Of a stretch of DNA of 64,000 bases, positions 34,215 through 45,221 are shown piece after piece. The notes beneath the pieces were generated by a model. It made no database searches, was not told the DNA's origin, and saw only the letters and a list, made by a program, of their open reading frames with translations. This DNA comes from Adineta vaga (Eukaryota; Rotifera). Where the stretch lies: the NCBI GenBank assembly GCA_021613535.1, contig CP075492.1, forward strand, positions 1,302,001-1,366,000, written 5' to 3'. Each line of letters begins with the position of its first letter. Position 1 is the stretch's first letter. Position numbers and translations under genes: made by a program.

Positions 34215-34754
34215 TCTGATAAAGAATATTAAATAATGCGAGTCGATTATTTTGTAAAACACTCAGAGGACAAAATATTCTTAAAAGAAAGAAAAAAATA
34301 ACATCATTGTGACCTTTCTGAGTAAGACAAGTTATTATAAAATGCTTATAAACAAAGATTATGAAGTAAAGTATGTTAATATCTTTCCCTGTGACGCTAT
34401 AATTTTTAATGAAAATAAATGCACAAATATGAAGCAAAAAAAAAGCTTCTTAATTCTGTTTTTAACAAAATCTATTTTCTCATCCGGATATATTTTATAT
34501 CAAAAAGTTTGAAAGATCAATTTAAAAAAAAAACAATACGATAAAATATACGAATCAATAATCATTACAAATTAGTTTAACGATATACTATCGAAAATGT
34601 ACCTATAGAATATAATTTTCTTTCTTTCTTTCTTTCGTAATGATAATTTTATATTTTATCAAGTTACATTACGTAAAGTAATGCTTATGTTCTTATCAGT
34701 AAAGTAAGAATATCATTTTATACTTGAATATAATTCATATTTTATTCTTTATTG
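34215..34754. promoter_or_regulatory. Divergent intergenic region between receptor and Dispatched genes
   Basis: About 540 bp separate two divergent start codons, so both promoters should lie here. A TTTC microsatellite is at about 34618-34638. No core element is recognisable. Confidence 0.4.
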
Positions 34755-37700
34755 ATGTCGTTATCATTTAACATTCTGTATGTTATAAAACTTTTATTAT
34801 TTATTAAGAAAAATGTCTTTTTTAGTTATTCACGTTTACTTGTTCGTCATTCATGGTTTGTACTTAATTTTATTGTATTTACTTGTATTACATTAACAAT
34901 TCTTACTTTTCTATTTACAAAATTACCTGATTTATCTGATCCACGAATAGGATGGGGAGCACGTGGAAAAGATACAATATTTTCTCAATTAATGATATTA
35001 CGTAATGCTGGAGAAAGATTTCGTCGTGCATATGAATTACCATTAGATGAAAGTCAATTATTCGGTGCATTTAAACAATTTATAAATATAACTGTTGATA
35101 ATCTTGATGAAAATACATATCGATATGATATACTCGAAAAAGATGATCTTTGGAAAAAGAAAAATTATGATGAATTAATTGATTATCATAATTTAGATGA
35201 ATCTTTCTATGATCTTGCTATGAACAATGATGATGAATCAGATTATAATGATGATGAAAAAGATAATCCAGAATCAACATTACTTTATCAATGGCATCGT
35301 GATCGACATTTTGGAATTGAAACTTTAATAACAAAATATATCGAAAATAAAATGTAAAGTATTATACATCAGTTTTTCATTATTTATGTTTGTTTGTTTT
35401 TTTCAAAAAATTTAGAATTAATATAACTGTATTGGATTTTGTTAAAAATTTACCACAATTTAATAAAAGTAATTATAAATCATCTCGATTATCTTTTGAT
35501 CTTTTTCGACCATATGCTCTTTTACTTGAACAAAAGTATCGTGGTCAAACAGGTATAAAAACATGATTTTTCTTTCTTTATTATATCAATAACAAAAACA
35601 AAAGTCATTTCATAGGTCGTGATGGTATGATTGAATTCTATATTGAACGTTCAAATTCTACTGATGATTTATTATCACTTAATCATTTACTTTCTATATG
35701 TCAATGGGAGAAAAAATTGAAAAATATTTTAACTCTTAATGATGTTCCAAGTCTTTCTTTAGCCACATTTGTTGCTTTATATTCATCAAAAACTGATTGT
35801 CAATTGATTAATTCTGATGATATTGAACATTTTCGTTCAATACTTCATAAATGTTTACCCTATTATATCAATGGTTATATGGATATTCCATTAAATGAAC
35901 AATTTCTTAATCGTATTCGAATTGAACATGAATTTAATCAATCAACTTATCAAGATCAATATAAAACTCTTTATACAACTTTACGTCATACATGTTTTTA
36001 TAAAAATATAACACGTTTTATTTTTGATCATTTTCTTGATAAAAATTTTCAACAATCAAAAGTTTCGAAATCAATGATATTAATATCAAATTATAAAGCA
36101 ATAAAATATAATCGTACACGTGATCAAACATTATGTCAAAGACGACAATCATATGCAATAAAATATTGTCAACAACGTGGTTGTATGGATGATTATAATA
36201 CAAAAATGTTATTTAAATCATGTGTTAATCAAACATTATCATTAAGAAATTGTAAAAAATATTGTCAATGTAAACATAAATGTTTAAATGAAAGTGAACA
36301 AGTTATTCTTTTAACACCAATTTTACGTGAAGAACAATTTATTAAATTCTATCGTGATTATTTTTCTAATCAACAAGATTTTTTAACATATAAAAATCAA
36401 TATATTAAACTTATTGCATTAAATTTTGCATATATTAGAGAAAAAGCTGCAATGGCTCAAGTATACAAAGGTAAAATTCAAATTTTTATTTTCAATTGTA
36501 AAATAAGAAATAATTTAGACACATTTCTTGTTATGATTGCTGCAGGATTAATTATTCTAATAACAATATTTTATTTACATAGTATAATTATAGCTTTTAT
36601 GATTATTCTTAGTACAATATTATCATTAGGTGTAAGTTATTTTATTTATCGGATTATTTATGGGATACCAATATTTCCAACAATGAGTTTTATGTCTGTT
36701 TTTATATTAATTGGAATTGCTTGTGATGATATATTTGTATTTTTTGATACATGGAATCATGAAAAATGTCAATGGTTAAAAAAATATCGTTTAAAACAAC
36801 AAAATATAAATATTCCATTAAATGATTTGAATATAAATGAAGAAAATGTTGATGAAGATTATCGTGATTGTTTAAATGAAGAAGTATTAATTGAAATTAT
36901 GTCGAAAACATTGAAACATGCTGCATCATCTATGTTTGTTACATCATTTACAACATCTGCAGCTTTTTTTACGAATATATTAACAAATATTTCATTTATT
37001 CAAGTTTTTGGTATTTTTACTGGTACATCAATATTAATTTATTTTCTTATTACAATTACTGGTATTGCTGCTTTTGCTGTTAGTTGAAATAATGATAAAA
37101 TAATTGAAAATTTTCTTCTTCTTTTTTTTTTTCTTTGAAAAGGTTATTTATGAAAAACATATTGAAAATATGTCATCATGTTTATGTTTTACTAAGAATA
37201 TGAAAGTATCATTAACTAAATTATGTCAACATTTTCGTGATTATATGTTTAATCATGTTATATCATCGATGATTATTAAATTACGTTATATTTTTGTTTT
37301 AGTTTTCTTTTCTTTGGGTATTTTAGGTCTTATTGGTGTGTTTTATTATCCAAAATTAAATGTTCCATCCACACCGAAAATTGCATTTTTTGGAAAAGAT
37401 CATCCAATGGAAATTTATGAATTTGAAATGAAAAAACAATTTTATGGTTATCTTAAAGAAGAAAATCGTTTTTTTGCTTATCCATCAATTTCATTTGTAT
37501 TTGGTATTGAAAATATTGATGATGGTTATCGATTTGATATGGATGATCGTGGTCATCTTCATTTAATGACAATTGATTTACATAAACAAATAACATTGGA
37601 ATTTTTTAAACAATTTATTAAAGATTTAGGAACAAGAAAAGATTTATTTATTTCAAATTATGATTTAGAAAAAGATTTTGATGGATTTTATCAAGTAGAA

Positions 37701-38956
37701 TTTTCTCTTTCTACTATAATATATAAAATTGGATTTTTTTAGCTTAGTAAACAAGATATTCATAGGGAAAAACTAATCGATGTAATTCAAAATTCTGTTA
37801 ATGAAACAATACGTGATACAATAATTAAAGATTATCAAAATTCAGCATTAAAAACTGCTATGCAATGTTTAACAGGTACAGTTGGAGGAAATAATCTTCC
37901 AAAAGAATTTTGTGAAAAACAATTGAAAAATCCACGATCACGTAGTTGGACAATTTTACTTGATAAACCATCATTAATTGATGGAAGTGTTCAACCATTT
38001 GCAGTTTTAATTACAATTCGAGGTAATATTAAATTATCGAATAGACATTTTCTATGGTTTCTTTTATATAGGTACTCTTAATCAAACAGATTATAAATCC
38101 TATGATGAATATTATCGTAAAGTAAAAGAATTTTTTGATTTATATATAAAACAAAATGCACCAGAACATTTAAAACATGCTTGGTTTTCTTCATCAGCTT
38201 TTGCATTTTATAGTATTCAACGTGAAACTGTTGTTGGTTCTTATTCATCTCTTATTGCATCACTTATTATTGCTTTATTAGTTTTATTTTTAACATCAGG
38301 AAATTTATTTATTGCGATTTATGCTCTCATTTCAATGACTTTTTCTATTAGTAAATCATTTTTTCTTTATTATAAAATATATATATATCTGTTTTTAGCT
38401 TGTACAATTGCGATATTTACTTTTTTCAAATGGGAATTAGGTATTGTTGAAGCAATTATTATTATTATGTCTGTTGGATTATCAGTGGATTTTGTTGTTC
38501 ATTTTGGTGTTGGTTATATTCATGCTGATTCACATTTTATTCAGCGTGAAAGAAACAAAGTTAAGAATCGATATTTATCATCGAAATCGAAAAGTTTTCA
38601 TTTATTATGGAAAGAACATCAAATTGAACGAGAAATACGTGTTAGAGAATCGGTATCTCGTGTTGGTTCGGCTGTATTTATGGCTGCTTTTACGACATTT
38701 GTGGCAGGATTTTCAATGGTACATGCATCACTAACTGCTTATCGACAAATGGGACAATTTTTAATGACAATAAGTATGTAAATATGTTCAAATAAATATC
38801 GATTTAATTTCTTATTATTTTTTAGTGTTATCATCATGGATTTTTGCCATGTTTTTCTTTTTACCATTATGCGCAATTATTGGTCCTGTTGGTAAATGTG
38901 GTTCAATTCAATTTTCGCGCATTGCTTTATGCTTGAAACGATGTATTCATCGATAG
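34755..38956 (+). CDS. disp: Dispatched homologue (RND/Patched-superfamily transporter), nine exons
   Basis: Exons 34755-35353, 35416-35552, 35616-36470, 36519-37078, 37143-37694, 37743-38022, 38072-38350, 38399-38773 and 38826-38956 give 1255 residues with every junction in phase. Dispatched signatures are LPDLSDPRIGWGARGKDT after TM1, a sterol-sensing-type helix bundle with IGIACDDIFVFFDTW in TM4 (the Asp cluster used for ion-coupled transport), GLSVDFVVHFGVGY in TM10, RVGSAVFMAAFTTFVAG, and a last helix followed by GPVGKCGSIQFSR. Length and order fit Dispatched rather than Patched. In animals Dispatched exports lipid-modified Hedgehog from the plasma membrane, using the sodium gradient. 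Nematodes keep relatives without a true Hedgehog, so the cargo here is open. Two introns (36471-36518 and 38351-38398) are 48 nt and stop-free. Confidence 0.92.
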
Positions 38957-40553
38957 TTTCAAGTCATTTAGTTAATATTTATTTTAGATAAATGTGAACG
39001 TTTTTTCTTTCAAAAAAAAAATCTAAAATATCTATTGATTACCAGAAATAGTTAGACGTTTTTAAATAGGGTGTAGATGTGGGTGAAGAATGTGTAAAAA
39101 CGCGGTCATAAGCTTGGATAGTATCACTTAAAAATTATATTAACAATGAGCATTTTCGTAATGAAACTATTTTGTCTAACTTATATAAAATCCTAACTGC
39201 AGCACATTGTATCTCCAACGCTAATATTTATACACCATACGTCAAAATCCATAGAAGAACAATATAATTTTTCTAGAAAGTTAATATGTTCCCATATTCA
39301 TCGAGAGAAGATCACATAGCAAATCTTAAACACATTTACTGTGATCTAATACCTCAAATCAATGCATAAATAAACTATCTATTCAATTCACCATATAATC
39401 ATCCTGAGAAAACTACCTTTTCAATGATCATGAACTAACCCAAAAATTAGCTCATACTCTACTCAATATCAAATTGAACTTTTTCCCAAATATTTTCTCA
39501 CGAATAAAATCATTTCGAATCAATACAGAAAAACATGAAACTATGACGCAACAGTTTTTTCTTGTCAACAAATTGTACTTGATTATTTAGAAATTCATAT
39601 ATATATCTTTTATTAATCGATCTGTTATTTAATAAAACTCATAAAGTTACTCACTTAAAATCATAAGTAAAATTCGTTTGACTTTAGTGTATTCTATTAT
39701 TTATATAAATGATGATATGTATTATATGTAGGGAAACTTGATTATAACGAAATTAAGAAATATAATACATAATTCTGAAGAACTTTCTATTGTTAATAGA
39801 ATAGATTATGATGTAAAACTTTGTTCTTCATGTGGTGTTTGTGCTGAGTACGAAATCATGGAAAAAAATAGAAAACATAAAAATCTTTTTTCCCATGTGA
39901 CTCCCATTGAAAGAAAGAAAGAAAGAAAGAAAGAAAGAAAAGAACTGTCATCATGGCACATACAATCTGATCTTATCAAATATGTTTTGTATTTATCGAC
40001 ACAATAAAAAAATTTTAAAAATGTATATGCATCATACGTATATATAAATGGAGGCTATTTCTTTTTAAGCAATTTGTTTTCTTTCATTGATTGCTCTTTA
40101 AAATTAGAAAGTACATATACGATGTTATATCTAACATTGACTTTGCTTCTTATATTATATTTATTGTTCTCATCATCTATTACCTTGGACTCCGAGGGTG
40201 GTGAGGGTGTGACTGTGGCTGTGAGTGCTCCTATCTTCTGTCACTCATACCCTCATCATATTTTAAGACACTTTCGAAAAGCTTTCTATGCTGATGAAAC
40301 TCGATATACACTATTCCAGAACGAAAGAGAAAAGATTCATCTGCAAAAAAACCGTAACCAGAAGATTAATGACAATATTTATTTATTAAAGATAAATTCA
40401 ATCAATTATTAGTGATACAAAAGACTTTTTATTAATCACAAAAAATTCTACAGATTCACAACAGTTACTAATAACGATAAATGATGATGAAAGATTTTAG
40501 TCGCAAACGACAATAATTCCAGTCAATCTATATCGAATTGCTCTATTATGATG
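38957..40553. other. Intergenic, no gene seen
   Basis: A G-rich half-hairpin (AGGGTGTAGATGTGGGTGAAG) is at 39068-39090, a GAAA microsatellite at 39909-39941 and a hairpin-family copy at 40193-40256. The frame 39738-40007 contains the microsatellite and no motif beyond a short Cys cluster. Confidence 0.45.
40193..40256. repeat. G-rich telomere-like inverted repeat
   Basis: GAGGGTGGTGAGGGTGTGACT pairs imperfectly with CACTCATACCCTC across a short loop. Confidence 0.55.
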
Positions 40554-40554
40554 T

Positions 40555-41193
40555 TAATAGAGTCCTGGAAGTGTGACAGTACGGCTCTGTTTTACATTAT
40601 TTGGCAATTGATGAATCAAGTGAAGAACAACATTACTCGCAAGATTCTTTTGAATAGTGTTGTTTTGTTTTCCAGTATATAGATCGATAGATAACACATA
40701 GCGGCTGTCCACATCACACAATAACCAAAATTTAAGACCATACTTAGCCGGCTTATTTGGAATGTACTGCACGAAACAGCAACGACCTCGATATGGTCCC
40801 AGCTGCTCATCGACTGTTAACTTTTCACCAGGTATAAAATGTTTAGGAAGTTGCTTGACAAAAAGTTCAAATACACGTCGGATCGACGACAAATAATCAA
40901 TTTTATCTCTAGTTTGTAGATTTTCAAATCGGATGAAGTGTAGCAACTGTCGAAAACGTTGTAGGGACATTGTTGCACGATATAGTGGACTACTTTGACT
41001 GATGTCCCATAAGTCACTCAGAGATTCATGGTTGCTTCGATGAACACCAGAGCGTATTAACAATCCAATAAATGATTCTAATTCGATACGATCTAACGAT
41101 TTCCATTTACTTGATTTGAGTTTTGGTGAATGAGACTCTGACTTTGACTTCTTATTTTCATCAAAACATTGCTCAGCATAAGAGTTCGTCTGT
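40555..41193 (-). pseudogene. piggyBac-type transposase fragment
   Basis: Reading (-) from an acceptor (TTTTCTTGACAG, about 41194), the frame encodes IELESFIGLLIRSGVHR, LSDLWDISQSSPLYRATM, RFRQLLHFIRF, GEKLTVDEQLGPYRGR and KYGLKFWLLCD. These are successive blocks of the piggyBac DDE domain, and the Asp of TVDEQ is the first catalytic acidic residue. It stops at PGLY, before the second Asp block, and the rest is absent. A dead fragment with at least one upstream exon lost. The Mutator/foldback-like element begins only 50 bp away. Confidence 0.85.
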
Positions 41194-41234
41194 CAAGAAA
41201 AGCTTAAATAAATTCAGAATCATTTGAACATTAG

Positions 41235-41243
41235 CAGTTGAAC
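41235..41243 (+). repeat. Target-site duplication, left
   Basis: CAGTTGAAC, identical to 45213-45221. Confidence 0.9.
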
Positions 41244-42050
41244 ACGTAGGATATCTTAGCGCCCGATTCGAGTTTTTCTTGGGCGGATTCGTCTATAGAC
41301 CGGAACCAACGCTCATTTTGGTGGAACCAGATGCAGCTCGACGAGCTCTATCGATTCCAAAAAAAATATTTTCAGAAATACCCCCCCTTACCCCTCAAAA
41401 ACACAAAAAACAGCGAAAAAACGTCCAAAAAACGCTCAAAATCGAGAAAACCCTGGGCGGATTCGCCTGTGGACTGGAACCAACGCTCATTTCGGTGGAA
41501 CCAGATGCAGCTCGACGAGCTCTATCGATTCCACCTACAATTGAGTTCCTACATACCCTCCTTCCCACCCAAAATCACGAAAAACCACCCGAAACACCCA
41601 GAACATACAGTTTTTCTTGGGCGGATTCGCCTATGGACCGGAACCAACGCTCATTTTGGTGGAACCAGAAGCAGTTCGACGAGCTCTATCGATTCCACCT
41701 ACAATTGAGTTCCTACATACCCTCCTTCTCACCCAAAATCACGAAAAACCACCCAAAACACCCAGAACATACAGTTTTTCTTGGGCGGATTCGCCTATAG
41801 ACTGGAACCAACGCTCATTTTGGTGGAACCAGATGTAGCTCGACGAGCTCTACCGATTTCACATCTTATTTTTCAGTTTTGAGCTCTTTATAGCCGAGAA
41901 AAATGTGAATTATCAATCAATACATCATATATGCACTAACAAAAAAATTTCATTCGTTATTTTCTTTCAACCAATGGGATATTTTTCTTTTGTAAGATGT
42001 CATAAATCACAACTAAAATTTTTTTCATTGTTATATTTTTAAAAATTATT
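41244..42050 (+). repeat. Left terminal inverted repeat of the Mutator/foldback-like element
   Basis: Outer 30 bp, then unit 1 followed by spacer type A (AAATATTTTCAGAAATACC), unit 2 with spacer B (CTACAATTGAGTTCC), unit 3 with spacer B, and unit 4 leading into a 190-bp AT-rich tail ending near TTTTTAAAAATTATT. Confidence 0.88.
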
Positions 42051-44409
42051 CCTTTCTCTGAAAGAAAGGGTTATAGCCTCGTTAAAGAGGCTATTAAAAT
42101 TGTTAAAGTTTGTTTGTCCAAGCCAATCAGGTGAAAGCTGCCTAGAAATCAATGAAAACTTAACTCGAGCAATCAGACAATAATTAATCAGAGGTAATCG
42201 AGGTCGAGGAATACGAATCTGACCTTAGTTCCCTAAAATTGTAATTAAATAACTAACTAATTAGCTAATTAACTAATGAGCATCCAATAACTTCTGAGTA
42301 AGGGTTGACCGAGCGGTAATCGAGATCGAGGATCTCGAATCTGATGTTAGTTTTTCGAAATTGTAATTAGTTAATTAACTAGTTCTAAGTTATTATACTG
42401 CCAAGTAAGCATGGACCGAGGGGTAATCGGGGTCGAATCTCTCGAATGCGATGTTAGTTTTTGATGCATCAGCAGCTGAGACGTATTTTGATCTTTCTCT
42501 CCGAAGAAACTCAATGATTCGTGAATTTTTGCTCAAATGCCATAAAAAATTATCGATAGTAATAAACTTGAATTTAATGCTAGTTCTATCTAATCGATTC
42601 CATCATTGTCTTTTACCTTTCTCTCCAAGATAGATATCTCAGTGCATATCGCTTTTCAAAATGGTGATATAAATCAATGAATTGGACGGCGTTCGTGGGC
42701 TGTATCTGACATTGGGATCATTTACGAGTTCTCAGTATAGGATTTAGTGAAAAGTTGACGAAAAACTGCAGTCCAAGTAATTGATACAATAGATACGAGA
42801 CTTGTGTCAGCTTTGTTTAAACATTTTTGCGTCGTCGATCAATATACGTCAGATCATTTTGATAGAATTTTTATGAGGAATATGTGGATAAAAACCGAAC
42901 GGATCCTTGTGATTATACTGTTGGCTTTAGCAAGGTATCAAAAATGGAGATAACATTCCGAGAGTGAAAAAAAACTATTCTAGTCATATATTCTCTAATT
43001 ATAACGACTCATAAAATAATACATCGTCTATCTATTTTCTTTCCGAAAGTCATAGTAATTGTGCCTTTCGAAGAGGAAACCAAAGGGAATTCATTTATTT
43101 CTTTCACAAATGAATCAGAAGTGGCCGAAACAGTGGATGTGTTCATGTGAACGGCTAGCCGTGAGTGGCCGACCGGATTAGACGTTTGTTTAAAAGCTTT
43201 ATAGGAAGGAAAATAAATACGGGTAATGCATTTTTGAGGAGTATCAAGCGATCAATTCAATTAATGTTTACAAATAGTACTTGTTTTTGCTTTTCTCTTT
43301 CAATACATGAACTAATAATACTTAAAAATGGTGAAAAGATGAGAAATACTTTTAAAAAGCATTTATGTATAAGGTTTGCTTGGATTCGGACCCAATCAGA
43401 TTTAGATCCAGCTTGTGAGCTTTACTGAGCACTCTTGTCATTCTTTCAGAAAAGGGTCAGCGAATCCAAAGGATGAGCGTTACTTGTAAATGCCTTCAAA
43501 TTAATTAAATACAAATCACAAAGAAAAATAAACGATCTTGCATCTGTTCTATATTATATAGAACTTGTTTAAATTGTATGTCATATATATTTCTGTTAAT
43601 TATTATTATAGATTCGTAGCAGTTTTGCTTCCTCTCGTAGATTATGTTCATTTTTTACAATAAACATCATTGTTCATGTGCACTGATACATTTGTAAACT
43701 GTTATTACAGATTAATAAAGTTCTTCTCTTTATTTGAAAGTGCACTTAATATGAGCAATGTACTTGCTTTAAATACATTTTCTTCATACATAAATCATCT
43801 CCAGTATTTAAACTCCTCATTTCTTTTTAAAAACAATCATCACCCAATAAATACCTAGATAATTTCTTTAATAAATACCTTATTATTCAATATTTTATTT
43901 TAAATTTTTACACAAAACTTCTTTCATTTTTCTATATTGGTCATAATGATCAGTACTTATTATTTATAGAATTAAATTAAAAAGAAATTTTAAACAAAAT
44001 TCCTTTTCTTTAAAAAAATTTCATAAATAATTTTTTTCTCACCATAAAGATTAATTTCTATGATTCTGAGAATTAATTTTAAATAAAACAATTTCTCAAA
44101 AAATTCATTCATTTTTATTTATATTTTCGTTAAAAAGAATTTTTTCGTTAAAAAAGTATTTTATCGATTAATTCTGTTAATTTTTTGTTCAACATTGTCA
44201 AATTTCTGTCAAACAACGGCAATTCACATTTTTCCCATCATTGGATGAAATGAATCAACCAATAGAACTTTTCTATCCAATCACATGCGTTCTATTGAAC
44301 TGATAGACAGCGCCCTCTATTTTAAAATTTATTAAAAAAAAATGATTTTAGGTCAAACATTTCGTCCAATTGATAATTTTTTTATAATCGTCAATACTCA
44401 TAAAATAAA
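42051..44409. other. Interior of the Mutator/foldback-like element
   Basis: No transposase or other gene seen. Holds a short hairpin (ATAGCCTC against GAGGCTAT, about 42072-42094) and a three-copy degenerate repeat at 42187-42465. Otherwise AT-rich. Confidence 0.6.
42187..42465 (+). repeat. Three degenerate ~120-bp repeats with a tRNA-like word
   Basis: Each copy contains GAGCGGTAATCGAGATCGAG or a variant, then CGAATCTGATGTTAGTT and AAATTGTAATTAGTTAATTA. GACCGAGCGGTAA resembles a pol III A-box and the CGAAT word a weak B-box, but no cloverleaf folds. Confidence 0.6.
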
Positions 44410-45212
44410 TAATTTTTAAAAATATAACAATGAAAAAAATTTTAGTTGTGATTTATGACATCTTACAAAAGAAAAATATCCCATTGGTTGAAAGAAAATA
44501 ACGAATGAAATTTTTTTGTTAGTGCATATATGATGTATTGATTGATAATTCACATTTTTCTCGGCTATAAAGAGCTCAAAACTGAAAAATAAGATGTGAA
44601 ATCGGTAGAGCTCGTCGAGCTGCATCTGGTTCCACCAAAATGAGCGTTGGTTCCGGTCTATAGGCGAATCCGCCCAAGAAAAACTGTATGTTCTGGGTGT
44701 TTCGGGTGGTTTTTCGTGATTTTGGGTGGAAAGGAGGGTATGTAGGAACTCAATTGTAGGTGGAATCGATAGAGCTCGTCAAACTGCATCTGGTTCCACC
44801 AAAATGAGCGTTGGTTCCAGTCCATAGGCGAATCCGCCCAGGGTTTTCTCGATTTTGAGCGTTTTTTGGACGTTTTTTCGCTGTTTTTTGTGTTTTTGAG
44901 GGGTAGGGGGGTATTTCTGAAAATATTTTTTTTGGAATCGATAGAGCTCGTCGAGCTGCATCTGGTTCCACCAAAATGAGCGTTGGTTCCGGTCTATAGG
45001 CGAATCCGCCCAAGAAAAACTGTATGTTCTGGGTGTTTCGGGTGGTTTTTCGTGATTTTGGGTGGAAAGGAGGGTATGTAGGAACTCAATTGTAGGTGGA
45101 ATCGATAGAGCTCGTCAAACTGCATCTGGTTCCACCAAAATGAGCGTTGGTTCCGGTCTATAGACGAATCCGCCCAAGAAAAACTCGAATCGGGCGCTAA
45201 GATATCCTACGT
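44410..45212 (-). repeat. Right terminal inverted repeat of the Mutator/foldback-like element
   Basis: Reading (-) from 45212, it has the same outer 110 bp, but the spacers come in the order B, A, B instead of A, B, B. It ends in the same AT-rich tail. One unit has the variant GCAGTTTGACGAGCT. Confidence 0.88.
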
Positions 45213-45221
45213 CAGTTGAAC
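45213..45221 (+). repeat. Target-site duplication, right
   Basis: CAGTTGAAC, identical to 41235-41243. Confidence 0.9.

Larger units (their letters stand above)
41244..45212. mobile_element. Mutator/foldback-like element with ~0.8-kb inverted termini
   Basis: The 3969-bp element starts ACGTAGGATATCTTAGCGCC and ends with the exact reverse complement. It is flanked by a perfect 9-bp direct repeat (41235-41243 and 45213-45221). Each terminus is about 805 bp and contains four units beginning GGGCGGATTCG, then GGAACCAACGCTCATTT, then the palindrome-like AGCTCGACGAGCT. A 9-bp duplication with long terminal repeats is typical of Mutator-like and foldback elements. The 2.4-kb interior has no transposase, so the copy is non-autonomous. 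Near-identical arms suggest recent movement or conversion. Confidence 0.88.

Noticed and set aside
39738-40007. Frame of 89 residues with a CSSCGVC cluster
   Set aside because: Half is a GAAA microsatellite, and the Cys cluster is too short to assign.
40074-40412. Frame of 112 residues with an apparent signal peptide
   Set aside because: It runs through a dispersed G-rich hairpin, so the middle is repeat-derived.
41279-41838. Overlapping + frames with repeated peptide (GGFVYRPEPTLILVEPDA)
   Set aside because: They are translations of the sub-repeats in the inverted terminus, not a gene.
43165-43858. Small frames inside the Mutator/foldback-like element
   Set aside because: No MULE transposase blocks (DDE, zinc knuckle) visible.
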